A DNA stretch of 64,000 nt from Phenylobacterium sp. Its GTDB lineage: Bacteria > Pseudomonadota > Alphaproteobacteria > Caulobacterales > Caulobacteraceae. The notes under the pieces are model-generated. The model ran no database searches, was not told the origin of the DNA, and saw only the letters and a list, made by a program, of their open reading frames with translations. Positions within the stretch are counted from its first letter, which is position 1. Each line of letters opens with the position of its first letter. Shown one piece after another: positions 46,439 through 55,016 of this stretch. Made by a program: the position numbers and the translations under genes. The stretch is from NCBI RefSeq assembly GCF_030646615.1, contig NZ_JAUSLG010000096.1, forward strand, positions 24,015 to 88,014, in the 5' to 3' direction.

Positions 46439-46825
46439 ATGCCCGCCGCCAGCCGCTCCGCCCCCATGGTCATCCTGCTGGACGACGACGCGGCCCTGCG
46501 CCAGGCCCTGACCTTCTCCCTGGAGATCGAGGGCTATCAGGTCCTGTCCTGCGAGACCGGGGACCAGCTGACGGCGCAGGCCCTGCCCGATCATGACGCC
46601 TGCCTGGTCCTGGACTATCGTCTTGCGACCGGCACCGGGCTTGACGTCCTGGAGGCGCTGCGGGCGCGGGGCGTGGTCCTGCCGGCCATCCTGATCACCA
46701 GCCATCCCAAGCCGGACGTACATGCCCGCGCCGAACGCCTGGCGGCGACCCTGGTGGAGAAGCCGCTGCTCGGCGACCTCCTTCTGGCGCGAATCCACGA
46801 AATTCTGCCGCTTCAGGCGCCCTGA
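46439..46825 (+). CDS. single-domain response regulator
   Basis: 128 residues. A lone receiver domain with D59 (VLDYRLATGTGLD) and the Lys in VEKPLLGDLLL. It has no output domain. It follows fixJ by 81 bases with the same strand. In some rhizobia a lone receiver, FixT, blocks FixL; FixT differs in sequence, but a similar phosphate-sink or inhibitor role is one possibility. Alternative start ATG 46466 would shorten it by nine residues. Confidence 0.85.
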   Translation: MPAASRSAPMVILLDDDAALRQALTFSLEIEGYQVLSCETGDQLTAQALPDHDACLVLDYRLATGTGLDVLEALRARGVVLPAILITSHPKPDVHARAERLAATLVEKPLLGDLLLARIHEILPLQAP

Positions 46826-46873
46826 GCGCGTTCCGTAAAAGGTGGAAGCCGGTTCTCCGGACGAAACGCGCTC
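46824..46873. repeat. interspersed palindromic repeat, copy 1
   Basis: A 50-base element bounded by GAGCGCGTT... and ...AACGCGCTC, with an inner GTGGAAGCCGGTT. It matches the reverse complement of the element at 57388-57436 over most of its length, so it is one repeat in two orientations. It lies just after the lone receiver gene, in a gap. Such elements are common in Caulobacterales intergenic DNA. An ends-paired stem may form in RNA. Confidence 0.7.
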
Positions 46874-46927
46874 AAGTCGAAGAGTTTAGAGCCTGAGTCG
46901 ACGAACAGACGGTTCCGTATCATGCTG

Positions 46928-47530
46928 TTAGGCGGCCGCCGCGCCGAGGCGGCGCATCTTCGCCAGCCATTGCAGCCTCTGTCCCGGATCGCGCCCCTCG
47001 GCCGGTCCGAACGCCGTCTCCCGTATCGGGCTGAAGCCGGAAATCCACAACACGCCGCGGCTGACGCACTTCAGCCCATGGGCGAAGAAGACCAGGCGGA
47101 AGATGAAGGCGGGCATGCCCATGGTGACGATCACCCGGGCCGAGCGCCCACCCAGCAGGCCCTTCAGGCCCTTGGCCGCCCCCGGCGCGGACAGGGCGAC
47201 GCCATAGCGGAACACCTGCTCCAGGAACGCCTTGAAGGCCGCCGGCGGGGCGCCGAGCCAGAGGGGATAGATCAGCACCAGATGGTCGGCGTCGCGCAGG
47301 GCCTGCTGCAGTTCGGCGACCACGGCGCTGGGCTCGGCCATGAAGTCGGTCTGGGAACTGATCGGCGGTAGATCCAGCCCGCCGACCTCGACCCGCCGCA
47401 CCCTATGGCCGGCGGCGGTCGCCCCTTCGGCATAGGCGCTGGCCAGGGCCGAGCAGAGGCGGTCTGGCCTGGGGTCGGGATGGCCGTTGATCAGAAGGAT
47501 GCGGCGCGGCGTCTTGGCTTTGGCGGTCAT
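46928..47530 (-). CDS. flavodoxin-fold NAD(P)H dehydrogenase (quinone)
   Basis: 200 residues of the NQO/KefF-like fold. LINGHPDPRPDRLCSAL is the flavin phosphate loop. LIYPLWLGAPPAAFKAFLEQVFRYGVAL is the central region. The C-terminal FAHGLKCVSRGVLWISGF is typical of the KefF-like clade. It likely reduces quinones. Its ATG 47530 has a GGGAGAC site. It diverges from fixK across a perfect FixK box (47577-47590), so it is a likely FixK target, like the relative at 25154. Confidence 0.88.
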   Translation of the reverse strand: MTAKAKTPRRILLINGHPDPRPDRLCSALASAYAEGATAAGHRVRRVEVGGLDLPPISSQTDFMAEPSAVVAELQQALRDADHLVLIYPLWLGAPPAAFKAFLEQVFRYGVALSAPGAAKGLKGLLGGRSARVIVTMGMPAFIFRLVFFAHGLKCVSRGVLWISGFSPIRETAFGPAEGRDPGQRLQWLAKMRRLGAAAA

Positions 47531-47576
47531 GGGCGTCTCCCTGACCCTATCCTCCTGGCCGACGCCGCCTTCGACC

Positions 47577-47590
47577 TTGACCAGGGTCAA
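47577..47590. promoter_or_regulatory. perfect FixK/FNR-type box
   Basis: TTGACCAGGGTCAA, a perfect match to TTGAY-N4-RTCAA. It lies 47 bases from the quinone reductase start and 95 bases from the fixK start, in their divergent gap. The arrangement allows FixK to activate the reductase and to regulate itself. Whether it acts up or down on fixK is not visible. Confidence 0.8.
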
Positions 47591-47684
47591 GGCGAACCTC
47601 CGTAAGGCTACTTAGGTGAAGTCCCCAAATTTCGTATCGAGGGTCACAGCGCGACTATGGGTCAACGGCTCAAGGAACCCCGCC

Positions 47685-48329
47685 ATGACCCTCGCCTACG
47701 CGCCCTCTTCACCCGCCGCCACCACCGCCCTCGCTGACGTGATGGAGCGCCTGGGCCTGCGGATGAACTTCGCCAAGGATGAAGAGATCTTCTGCCAGGA
47801 TGAGGAGGCCGACCTCACCTACATCGTCGTCACCGGGGCCGTGCGCACCACGCGCCTCCTGAGCGACGGGCGCCGACAGGTGGGCAGCTTCTACTATCCC
47901 GGCGACCTGGTGGGCCTCGAGACCGGCGATATCCACCGGTTCTCGGCCGAGGCGCTGAGCGACTGCGTCCTGCTTGTGGTCAAGCGCAGCGCGCTCAAGA
48001 CCTTCGCCGGTGACGAGGCCGTGGACCGCGCCATCTGGGAGGCCACCCGCCGCGAGCTGGAGCGCACCCAGGAGCACCTGCTGGTGCTGGGGCGCAAGAC
48101 CGCCTGCGAAAAGGTCGCCTCCTTCCTCATGGACCTGGCCGAGCGCGAGGGGGGCGAACAGATCTCCCTGCCCATGGGCCGCCAGGACATGGCCGACTAT
48201 CTCGGACTGACCATCGAAACCGTCTCCCGGATGCTGACCCAGCTCCAGGGCGCCTCGGTGGTCGAGTTCGAGGGCTGCCGCCGCTTCCGCGTGAAGCGTT
48301 GGGATGCGCTGGAACGTCTCGCCGAATAG
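47685..48329 (+). CDS. fixK: Crp/Fnr-type regulator FixK
   Basis: 214 residues. A cyclic-nucleotide-like beta barrel (residues about 30-120, without the N-terminal Fe-S cysteines of true FNR; C37 is a lone residue), a long dimer helix, and a winged helix with TIETVSRMLTQL. The Glu-x2-Ser-Arg recognition pattern matches FNR/FixK proteins that bind TTGAT sites. With fixLJ nearby and a TTGAC-N4-GTCAA box before it, FixK is the best name. The ATG 47685 has AAGGAA upstream. Confidence 0.88.
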   Translation: MTLAYAPSSPAATTALADVMERLGLRMNFAKDEEIFCQDEEADLTYIVVTGAVRTTRLLSDGRRQVGSFYYPGDLVGLETGDIHRFSAEALSDCVLLVVKRSALKTFAGDEAVDRAIWEATRRELERTQEHLLVLGRKTACEKVASFLMDLAEREGGEQISLPMGRQDMADYLGLTIETVSRMLTQLQGASVVEFEGCRRFRVKRWDALERLAE

Positions 48330-48685
48330 AGCCCGGTCGGCGGCCCAGCCCAGGTCGCCAACCGGTTCGTCGAGATCGGAGCTACGGACCGGACCCTTAC
48401 CGCCTCGGTCCCGGCCTCCAGCTTCAGCGCCCGTCGGCGCGGCTATCCCCCTGCCCCCGTTAAGATATCGGGACCGCAGAGCCGCGCCGGCGATCTTTTT
48501 CCGCCACCGTCGCCTGGAGCCTGGCCTTTCCAGGGTGGGCTCCACTTTTCGTCTGCGCCCGACAGTCCTTGACCTGGGCCAGGGCCTGGCCGGCGGCCAT
48601 TGCGTTCTCCAAGACGGCGAAGGCGCCCCGGGAGGTCCAAGTCCGGGGCGCCTTCTTCACGACCACGCGTCGGCGACTGGCGACA
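48330..48685. other. 356-base region between convergent fixK and cydC
   Basis: No supported gene. Short frames here (for example 48443-48729 on the minus strand) have no family-like look. The striking object is the hairpin listed at 48620-48654. I see no FixK-type site, tRNA or other element here. Confidence 0.5.
48620..48654. terminator. 12-bp hairpin between convergent fixK and cydC
   Basis: A perfect 12-base inverted repeat (AAGGCGCCCCGG with CCGGGGCGCCTT) around an 11-base loop, with CTTC after it on the plus strand. It sits 32 bases after the cydC stop and is well placed to end both transcripts. A T-run is weak, so Rho-independence is uncertain. Confidence 0.6.
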
Positions 48686-50323
48686 TCAGCCGGCGGCGGC
48701 GGCGAGGCGATCAAGGCTGATGGCGTCATCCGTCAACCCAAGGGCCTCATCGCACAGGGCGAGCGGGGCCGGGCGGTGCGAGACCAGCAACAGGCCCTGC
48801 CCCGTTCGCGCCAGGCGCTGGGCCAGCCGGGCGATCACCAGGGCCTCGGTCGGCCCATCCAGGCCCTCGGTGGGCTCATCGAGAACCAGCCAGGGCGAGG
48901 GGCGCAGCAAGGCCCGGGCCAGGGACAGGCGCCGGCGCTCTCCGCCCGACAACCGCGCGCCGCCCTCGCCGATCCAGGCGTCGAGACCGCCGGCCATGGC
49001 CGAAACCCGGTCCTCCAGACCCGCATCAGCCAAGGCCAGCCACAGCTCGGCCTCGCTCGCCCTGGGCGAAGCCAGGCGCAGGTTGTCGGCAATGCTGCCC
49101 GTCAACAGCCGGGCGTCCTGCGGCGCATAGGCGAACTGACTGCGGACAAAGCTCGGCGTCAGGCGGGCCAGGGGCGTTCCGGCGATGGCGAAGCCCTCGA
49201 GGCCGGCCGTCCGCAGACCGATCAACCGCTCCAGCATCTGGGTCTTGCCGCAGCCGGAAGGGCCGACCAGGGCCGCCCGGGCGCCAGGCGCCAGCCGCAC
49301 GCCGCCGGCGATGGGCAGGGTCAGGTCCCGGGCCCCGAAGGGATCGGGACTGCGCGCGGACTCAGGTGAAGGGGTCAGCACCATATTGAGGCGACGCTCG
49401 GCTTCGGCCGCCGCGCCGGCCCGTTCGAAGGCGCGCAGCAGGCCCGCGGCGCCTTCCAGGGCGACGACGGTGCTGAGCGCCGCCAGGGCGGCAAGGGGGA
49501 TCGCAGCGTCCCGTGCGGCCAGCAGCACCGCAGCGACCGCCAGGCCGCTTACCACCGCCTGCAGGGCGGCCATCAGGGCTTCCCCATCGACCACCCGGCC
49601 CTGGGCCTGGCCCAGGCGCTGGTCATGGGCCATGACCGTGGCCACGGCGCGGTCTTCCAGATCGTAGCAGACGAGGTCAGGGCTGGCCGCGAGATAGGCG
49701 GCCACTGAGTCCTTCAGCTCGCCGGCCGCTCCTTGAACCTCACGCCCAGGCTCGGTGGAGACCCGTTGGGCGAGCAGCTTGCCCAGCACCAGGAGCAGAC
49801 CCATGGCCGCCAGCAGGCAAAGAGCCGGGGCCGGCCCAGCCAGCAGGGTCAGGCCAAGGCCGGCGATCAGGGCCGCAGCCGCCGCCCAGGGCGCCGAGAG
49901 CCGCACGAAAAGGGTCTCGACCGCATCCACATCCTGCACCAGCCGGGCCGCGGCCTCCCCCGAAGACAGGGCGAGCGCGGCTTCCGGACGCCCCTGGGCC
50001 AGGGCGCGGTAAAGGGCGGGCCGGATCTCGGCCAGGGCGTTGAGGGCCGCGGTGTGACCTGCCAGCCGCTCGCCATAGCGGGCGCCGGTTCTCAGGATCG
50101 CCAGCAGCCGGATGCCGGCGCTGGGCAGCAGATAGTTGAAGGCCATGACGGCGGCCTTGCCCCCGGCGCCAGCGGCCGCCGCGGCCGCGATGAACCAGCC
50201 AGACAGCCCCATCAGCAGGACCGCGCAGAGCGCCAGGATCGCGGCGGCCAGGGCCGACAGCATCAGGGCGCGCCCCTGCCGTCGGCGCTGCGCGGCCACC
50301 AGGGTCTTGAGAGACGAGGTCAT
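48686..50323 (-). CDS. cydC: ABC exporter subunit CydC
   Basis: 545 residues. Six membrane helices in the first 310 residues, then an ABC ATPase: Walker A ALVGPSGCGKTQ, signature LSGGERRRLSLARALL and Walker B WLVLDEPTEGLD. With CydD it exports cysteine and glutathione to the periplasm, which is needed for cytochrome bd assembly. ATG 50323 overlaps the cydD stop by four bases (ATGA), and the pair is divergent from cydABX across a FixK-type box. Confidence 0.93.
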   Translation of the reverse strand: MTSSLKTLVAAQRRRQGRALMLSALAAAILALCAVLLMGLSGWFIAAAAAAGAGGKAAVMAFNYLLPSAGIRLLAILRTGARYGERLAGHTAALNALAEIRPALYRALAQGRPEAALALSSGEAAARLVQDVDAVETLFVRLSAPWAAAAALIAGLGLTLLAGPAPALCLLAAMGLLLVLGKLLAQRVSTEPGREVQGAAGELKDSVAAYLAASPDLVCYDLEDRAVATVMAHDQRLGQAQGRVVDGEALMAALQAVVSGLAVAAVLLAARDAAIPLAALAALSTVVALEGAAGLLRAFERAGAAAEAERRLNMVLTPSPESARSPDPFGARDLTLPIAGGVRLAPGARAALVGPSGCGKTQMLERLIGLRTAGLEGFAIAGTPLARLTPSFVRSQFAYAPQDARLLTGSIADNLRLASPRASEAELWLALADAGLEDRVSAMAGGLDAWIGEGGARLSGGERRRLSLARALLRPSPWLVLDEPTEGLDGPTEALVIARLAQRLARTGQGLLLVSHRPAPLALCDEALGLTDDAISLDRLAAAAG

Positions 50324-51942
50324 GGGAGGCGCACCACATGGTCGGCCATGGCCGCCACCTTTTCGGAATGGGTGGCGATCAGCACGGTGCGGCCGCGGGC
50401 CATGCTCGCCAGGACGGCGATCATCTCGGCCTCGGCCTTGGCGTCCAGATCGGCCGTGGGTTCGTCCAGGCAGAGGATAGGGGCTGGCTTCAGCCAGGCC
50501 CGCGCCAGGCCGATCCGGCGACGCTCGCCGCCCGAGAGCCCCGATCCCCGCTCGTCCAGCCTCGTCTGGAGACCCTCTGCTCGCCCGGCCATGGCCGCCC
50601 CCAGCCCGACCTTTCCGGCGATCGCCGCCACGGTCTGGGCCGAGGCGCCTGGGCGCCCCAGGGCGATGTTGTCGGCGACGCTTCCCGGCGCCAGGGTCGG
50701 CGTTTGGCCCGCCCAGGCCACCGATCGGGCGAAGGAGCCCTCCGAGGACAAGGCGCGGCCATCCACGCGCACCTCGCCAGCCGACAGGGGCGCGGCCCCC
50801 ACCAGCACCGACAGCAACGAGGTCTTGCCTGAACCGCTGGCGCCCAGCAGCGCCGTGACCTGGCCCGCCGGCGCGGTGAAGCTGATGGGACCGACGGTCG
50901 CGCCGCCCGGATAGGCGAGCTGGACCGCCTCGAAGGCGATGTGAGGCGGCGCGGCGAGGCCGTCGCCCCCTGGGGCTGGAACGGCTGGCCCCTCGAGCAG
51001 CCGCGACAGCCGTTCGCCGGCCGCCTGCCCGGCCTGCTTGTCATGATAGGCGCCCGCCAGCCGGCGGAGCGGCAGATAGACTTCAGGCGCCAGGGCCAGG
51101 ACAAAGAGGGCGCGGCCCAGGTCGAGCTGTTCCGGAACCGGGATCGGCAGCAGCCCCAGAAGGTTGAAGCCGGCATAGACCGCCACAAGGGCCACCGACA
51201 GCGCCGCGAAGAATTCCAGCCCGGCCGAGGACAGGAAGGCGAACCGCAGGACCGCGAGGGTTCGGCGGGCCACCCCGCGGGCGGCGCCCTCCACCTGGGC
51301 GGCCTGCGCCGCCTCGGCCTGGAAGGCGAGCACCACCGGCAGGGCCCGGACCCGGTCCACGAACAGGCCCGACAGTCGGCCCAGGGCCTCGAACTGCGCC
51401 CGGGCGGCGTCGGCGGCCATCATGCCGGCCAGCGCCATGATCAGGGCGAAGGGGATAAGCGCCCCCACCAGGATCAGGGCGCTGATCGGGCTGGCCAGGG
51501 CGATGGCGGCCAGCACCAGGACAGGACTGATCCGCGCGGCCAGCCCCAGGGGCTCGAAGCGGGCGAACCAGCCATCCAGGGCCTCGACCTCGTCAACCAC
51601 GGCGGCGGCCCGTTCGCCGATCGGCGCGGCCTGGCCCGCCGGAGTTCGAAGCGCCGCGCGGAACACCTTCTCCCGCAGCCCGCCCTTCAACCGCCGGGCC
51701 CGGCGGGCGCCGGCGGCGGTGGCGGCGAAGTTGGCGAAGGCCCGTAGCATCGCGCCCATAATGAGGGCCGCGAGCCACGGCCATGGCCCGCCGAAGTCCC
51801 TGGCGACCAGGTGCGTGACGGCCCCGGCGAGCCCCAGGGCGAAAACCACCGCACCTGCGGCGTCCAGCACCCAGAACAGGCCTGGCCCCAGGCGGGACAG
51901 GCGGGAGCCGGCGGGCAGGTGCGCGGACAGGGGGAAAGGCAT
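50320..51942 (-). CDS. cydD: ABC exporter subunit CydD
   Basis: 540 residues. N-terminal six-helix membrane part and an ABC ATPase with Walker A LLGASGSGKTSLL, signature LSGGERRRIGLARAWL and Walker B ILCLDEPTADLD. I use ATG 51942 (GAGGGG upstream); the longest frame would reach into the promoter of cydA. It is the partner of CydC. The promoter lies with the cydA one at 51943-52043, holding a FixK-type box 35 bases from this start. Confidence 0.93.
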   Translation of the reverse strand: MPFPLSAHLPAGSRLSRLGPGLFWVLDAAGAVVFALGLAGAVTHLVARDFGGPWPWLAALIMGAMLRAFANFAATAAGARRARRLKGGLREKVFRAALRTPAGQAAPIGERAAAVVDEVEALDGWFARFEPLGLAARISPVLVLAAIALASPISALILVGALIPFALIMALAGMMAADAARAQFEALGRLSGLFVDRVRALPVVLAFQAEAAQAAQVEGAARGVARRTLAVLRFAFLSSAGLEFFAALSVALVAVYAGFNLLGLLPIPVPEQLDLGRALFVLALAPEVYLPLRRLAGAYHDKQAGQAAGERLSRLLEGPAVPAPGGDGLAAPPHIAFEAVQLAYPGGATVGPISFTAPAGQVTALLGASGSGKTSLLSVLVGAAPLSAGEVRVDGRALSSEGSFARSVAWAGQTPTLAPGSVADNIALGRPGASAQTVAAIAGKVGLGAAMAGRAEGLQTRLDERGSGLSGGERRRIGLARAWLKPAPILCLDEPTADLDAKAEAEMIAVLASMARGRTVLIATHSEKVAAMADHVVRLP

Positions 51943-51976
51943 CGGCCCCTCATAGGCCGTAGGCCCCGGCCGCAGC

Positions 51977-51990
51977 CTGATCTGGATCAA
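51977..51990. promoter_or_regulatory. FixK/FNR-type box between cydD and cydA
   Basis: CTGATCTGGATCAA, one mismatch from TTGAT-N4-ATCAA. It lies 35 bases from cydD ATG and 54 from cydA ATG, the proper range for an activator site for either. Confidence 0.7.
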
Positions 51991-52043
51991 TGAATATGCA
52001 TGAAGGCGCACATACGAAGGGCGCAGCTTCCTAGGAGTCCCCC

Positions 52044-53615
52044 ATGGACCTCGCCGTTGTCGAGCTATCGCGCCTGCAGTTTGCACTGACGGCGATGTAC
52101 CACTTCCTCTTCGTGCCCCTGACGCTGGGGCTCTCCTTCATGCTGGTCATCATGGAGAGCCTCTATGTGATGACCGGCCGCCAGATCTGGCGCACCGTCA
52201 CCCGGTTCTGGGGGACCATATTCGGGATCAACTTCGTCCTGGGGGTGGCCACCGGCATCACCATGGAGTTCGAGTTCGGGACCAACTGGTCCTACTTCTC
52301 GCACTATGTGGGCGACATCTTCGGGGCGCCCCTGGCCATCGAGGGCCTGATGGCCTTCTTCCTCGAGGCCACCTTCGTCGGCCTGATGTTCTTCGGCTGG
52401 GAGAAGCTGTCGAAGCTGGCCCACCTGGGCGTCACCTTCATGGTCGCCCTGGGGTCGAACCTCTCGGCCTTGTGGATTCTGATCGCCAACGGCTGGATGC
52501 AGAACCCTGTGGGCGCGGCCTTCAATCCCCAGACCATGCGGATGGAGATCGTCGACTTCCAGGCAGTGCTGTTCAATCCCGTCGCCCAGGCCAAGTTCGT
52601 CCATACGGTCAGCGCCGGCTACGTCCTGGCCTCGGTCGTGGTGCTTGGGATTTCCGCCTACTACCTGCTGAAGGAACGCCACCGGGCCTTCGCCATCCGC
52701 TCCTTCACCGTGGCCGCGGCCTTCGGCCTGGCCGCCTCGCTCTCGGTGGTCGTGCTGGGCGATGAGTCGGGCTACGCCCTGACCGACAACCAGAAGATGA
52801 AGCTCGCGGCCTTGGAGGCCATGTGGGAGACCGAGCCGGCGCCGGCGGGCCTGACCCTGTTTGGCCTGCCCAATCTGGAAACCCGTTCCACCGGATCTGA
52901 GATCAAGATCCCCTATGTCCTGGGTCTGATCGCCACCCGCAGCTTCGACCAGGAGGTCGAGGGCATTCTCGACCTGGTGGCCGTGGCCGAGACCCGCATC
53001 GAATCCGGCGTCATCGCCTATGACGCGGTGGAACGGCTGAAGACCGATCCGGAGAACCTGGCGGCGCGGGCGCAGTACGAAGAGCACAAGAGCGACCTCG
53101 GCTACGCCATGCTGCTCCGGCGCCATGTGGACGATCCCCGGCAGGCGGATGCGGCGGACATCAGCGCCGCGGCCTGGGACACCGTCCCCAATGTGCCGCT
53201 GATGTTCTGGTCCTTCCGGATCATGGCCGGCATCGGCTTCCTGATGATCGCCTTCTTCGCCACCGCCTTCGTCCTGGCCTCCATGCGCCGCTACGAAACC
53301 CGCTGGTTCCTGCGCCTGGCGGTGCTGGTCATCCCCCTCCCCTGGATCGCCGCCGAACTGGGCTGGGTCCTGGCCGAGGTGGGCCGCCAGCCCTGGGCCA
53401 TCGAGGGGGTCCTGCCCACCTTCCTGGGAACCTCCAGCCTCACCGTGCCGCAGCTCTGGACCACCATCATCGGCTTCACCGTCTTCTACGGGATCCTGGC
53501 CATCGTCGAGGTCGGCCTCATCCTCCACACCATCAAGAAGGGCCCGTACGCCAGGAGCGAGGATCAGCATCCGGCCGATGAACCGGTCGGTCCGATCCCC
53601 CTGGCCGCCGAGTAA
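52044..53615 (+). CDS. cydA: cytochrome bd oxidase subunit I
   Basis: 523 residues. Heme ligands H20 (b595), H187 and M394 (b558) match E. coli H19, H186 and M393. E100 and E108 are the proton-path glutamates. The Q-loop (GDESGYALTDNQKMKLAALE) carries the conserved quinol residues, here K253 and E258; a long Q-loop follows, as in E. coli. The GRQPWAIEGVLPT signature is intact. It oxidises ubiquinol and reduces O2 with high affinity, so low-oxygen use is expected. It starts an operon with cydB and cydX. Confidence 0.97.
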   Translation: MDLAVVELSRLQFALTAMYHFLFVPLTLGLSFMLVIMESLYVMTGRQIWRTVTRFWGTIFGINFVLGVATGITMEFEFGTNWSYFSHYVGDIFGAPLAIEGLMAFFLEATFVGLMFFGWEKLSKLAHLGVTFMVALGSNLSALWILIANGWMQNPVGAAFNPQTMRMEIVDFQAVLFNPVAQAKFVHTVSAGYVLASVVVLGISAYYLLKERHRAFAIRSFTVAAAFGLAASLSVVVLGDESGYALTDNQKMKLAALEAMWETEPAPAGLTLFGLPNLETRSTGSEIKIPYVLGLIATRSFDQEVEGILDLVAVAETRIESGVIAYDAVERLKTDPENLAARAQYEEHKSDLGYAMLLRRHVDDPRQADAADISAAAWDTVPNVPLMFWSFRIMAGIGFLMIAFFATAFVLASMRRYETRWFLRLAVLVIPLPWIAAELGWVLAEVGRQPWAIEGVLPTFLGTSSLTVPQLWTTIIGFTVFYGILAIVEVGLILHTIKKGPYARSEDQHPADEPVGPIPLAAE

Positions 53616-53626
53616 GGATCATCCCC

Positions 53627-54775
53627 ATGGAACTGCTCCTCGACTATCCGACGCTCCGCGTCATCTGGTGGGCCCTGATGGGGGTTCTGCTCATCGGCTT
53701 CGCCCTGACCGACGGCTTCGATCTCGGCGTGGCCGCCCTGCTGCCCTTCGTGGGGCGCACCGACGCCGAGCGGCGGCAGGTCATCAACACGATCGGCCCG
53801 ACCTGGGAAGGCAACCAGGTCTGGTTCATCCTCGGCGGCGGCGCGATCTTCGCCGCCTGGCCCATGGTCTACGCCGTCAGCTTCTCCGGCTTCTACCTGG
53901 CCATGTTCCTGGTGCTCTCGGCCCTGATCCTGCGGCCCGTGGGCTTCAAGTACCGCTCCAAGCGGCCCGATCCCCGCTGGCGCGCCTTCTGGGACTGGGG
54001 CCTGTTCGTCGGCGGCTTCGTGCCGGCTCTCGTCTTTGGCGTCGCCGTCGGCAATGTCCTCCAGGGGGTGCCCTTCCGCCTCGATAGCGACCTCAGATCC
54101 TTCTACGAGGGCACGTTCCTCGGCCTCTTCACCCCCTTCACCCTGGTTTGCGGCCTCCTGTCGGTGACCATGCTGCTGACCCACGGGGCGGCCTGGCTGA
54201 CCATCAAGGCCGACCACGGGACGGTGCGCGACCGGGCCAGGGTCATCGGGTCGGTCACGGCGCTCGCCTCCCTCGTCCTGTTCGCCGTGGGTTTCGCCTT
54301 CGTGCGGTTCGGCGGGCTGGGCTTCAGCCTGGACGCCGGCGCCGACATCGCCGGACCCTCCAACCCGCTGCGGAGCGGGGCCTTCGCCGCCCCCGGCGCC
54401 TGGCTTCACAACTACAGCCTCTATCCCTGGATGATCGCCGCCCCGGTGCTGGGCTTCCTGGGTTCGACCCTGGCCTTCCTGGGCATCCGCATGGGGCGCG
54501 AGCCGCTGGCGTTCGGCGGATCGTCCATGGGGGCGCTCGGCATCATCTCGACCGTCGGCCTGTCCATGTTCCCTTTCATCCTGCCCAGCAGCATCGACCC
54601 CCGGTCCAGCCTCACCGTCTGGAACGCCTCCTCCAGCCACACGACCCTGTTCATCATGCTGGTGGTGACGCTGGTCTTCCTGCCCCTCGTGCTCGCCTAC
54701 ACGGCCTGGGTGTTCAAGGTCCTTTGGGGCCGCGTCACCCTAGGCAGCCTGCGCACCAATCCCGACCTCTACTGA
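53627..54775 (+). CDS. cydB: cytochrome bd oxidase subunit II
   Basis: 382 residues, eight or nine membrane helices. Marks: LRVIWWALMGVLLIGFALTDGFDLGVAALLPF at the start and NTIGPTWEGNQVWFILGGGAIFAAWP, plus NASSSHTTLFIMLVVTLVFLPLVLAYTAWVF near the end. It pairs with CydA and shapes the heme site. Spacing of 11 bases after cydA and 18 before cydX indicates one operon. Length and motifs are standard. Confidence 0.96.
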   Translation: MELLLDYPTLRVIWWALMGVLLIGFALTDGFDLGVAALLPFVGRTDAERRQVINTIGPTWEGNQVWFILGGGAIFAAWPMVYAVSFSGFYLAMFLVLSALILRPVGFKYRSKRPDPRWRAFWDWGLFVGGFVPALVFGVAVGNVLQGVPFRLDSDLRSFYEGTFLGLFTPFTLVCGLLSVTMLLTHGAAWLTIKADHGTVRDRARVIGSVTALASLVLFAVGFAFVRFGGLGFSLDAGADIAGPSNPLRSGAFAAPGAWLHNYSLYPWMIAAPVLGFLGSTLAFLGIRMGREPLAFGGSSMGALGIISTVGLSMFPFILPSSIDPRSSLTVWNASSSHTTLFIMLVVTLVFLPLVLAYTAWVFKVLWGRVTLGSLRTNPDLY

Positions 54776-54793
54776 CCGCTGAAGGAACCCCAA

Positions 54794-54904
54794 ATGTGGT
54801 ATTTCGCGTGGATATTGGGCGTCGGCCTGGCGGTCGCCTTCGGCATCCTGAACGGCCTCTGGCACGAGTTCAGCCTGCCTATCGATGACTTTGACGAGAC
54901 CTAG
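54794..54904 (+). CDS. cydX: cytochrome bd small subunit CydX
   Basis: 36 residues, from ATG 54794 to TAG 54904. It opens MWYFAWILGVGLAVAFGILN, the CydX/YbgT signature, and ends in an acidic stretch. CydX is a single-helix subunit needed for stable heme binding of the oxidase. It has GAAGGAA eight bases before the ATG and follows cydB by 18 bases. Genes of this length are often missed. Confidence 0.93.
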   Translation: MWYFAWILGVGLAVAFGILNGLWHEFSLPIDDFDET

Positions 54905-54934
54905 GCTCTGATCCGCCAGGCCCGGTTTTTAGAG

Positions 54935-54970
54935 GGCCGCCACGCACCCGCGTGGCGGCCTTTCGGCTTT
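54935..54970 (+). terminator. terminator of cydABX
   Basis: An 11-base perfect stem (GGCCGCCACGC with GCGTGGCGGCC) with a four-base ACCC loop, followed by TTT and a GC interruption then more T. It follows cydX by 30 bases. The FixK-type box for hemN begins at the end of the T-rich tail. Confidence 0.8.
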
Positions 54971-54983
54971 TGATCTGCGTCAC
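54970..54983 (+). promoter_or_regulatory. FixK/FNR-type box before hemN
   Basis: TTGATCTGCGTCAC, one mismatch from TTGAT-N4-GTCAA. It ends 34 bases before the hemN ATG. In relatives hemN is a standard FixK/FNR target, which agrees with this placement. Confidence 0.6.
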
Positions 54984-55016
54984 GGCGGCCCCGCGGCCCT
55001 TGAAGATGATGGGGGC

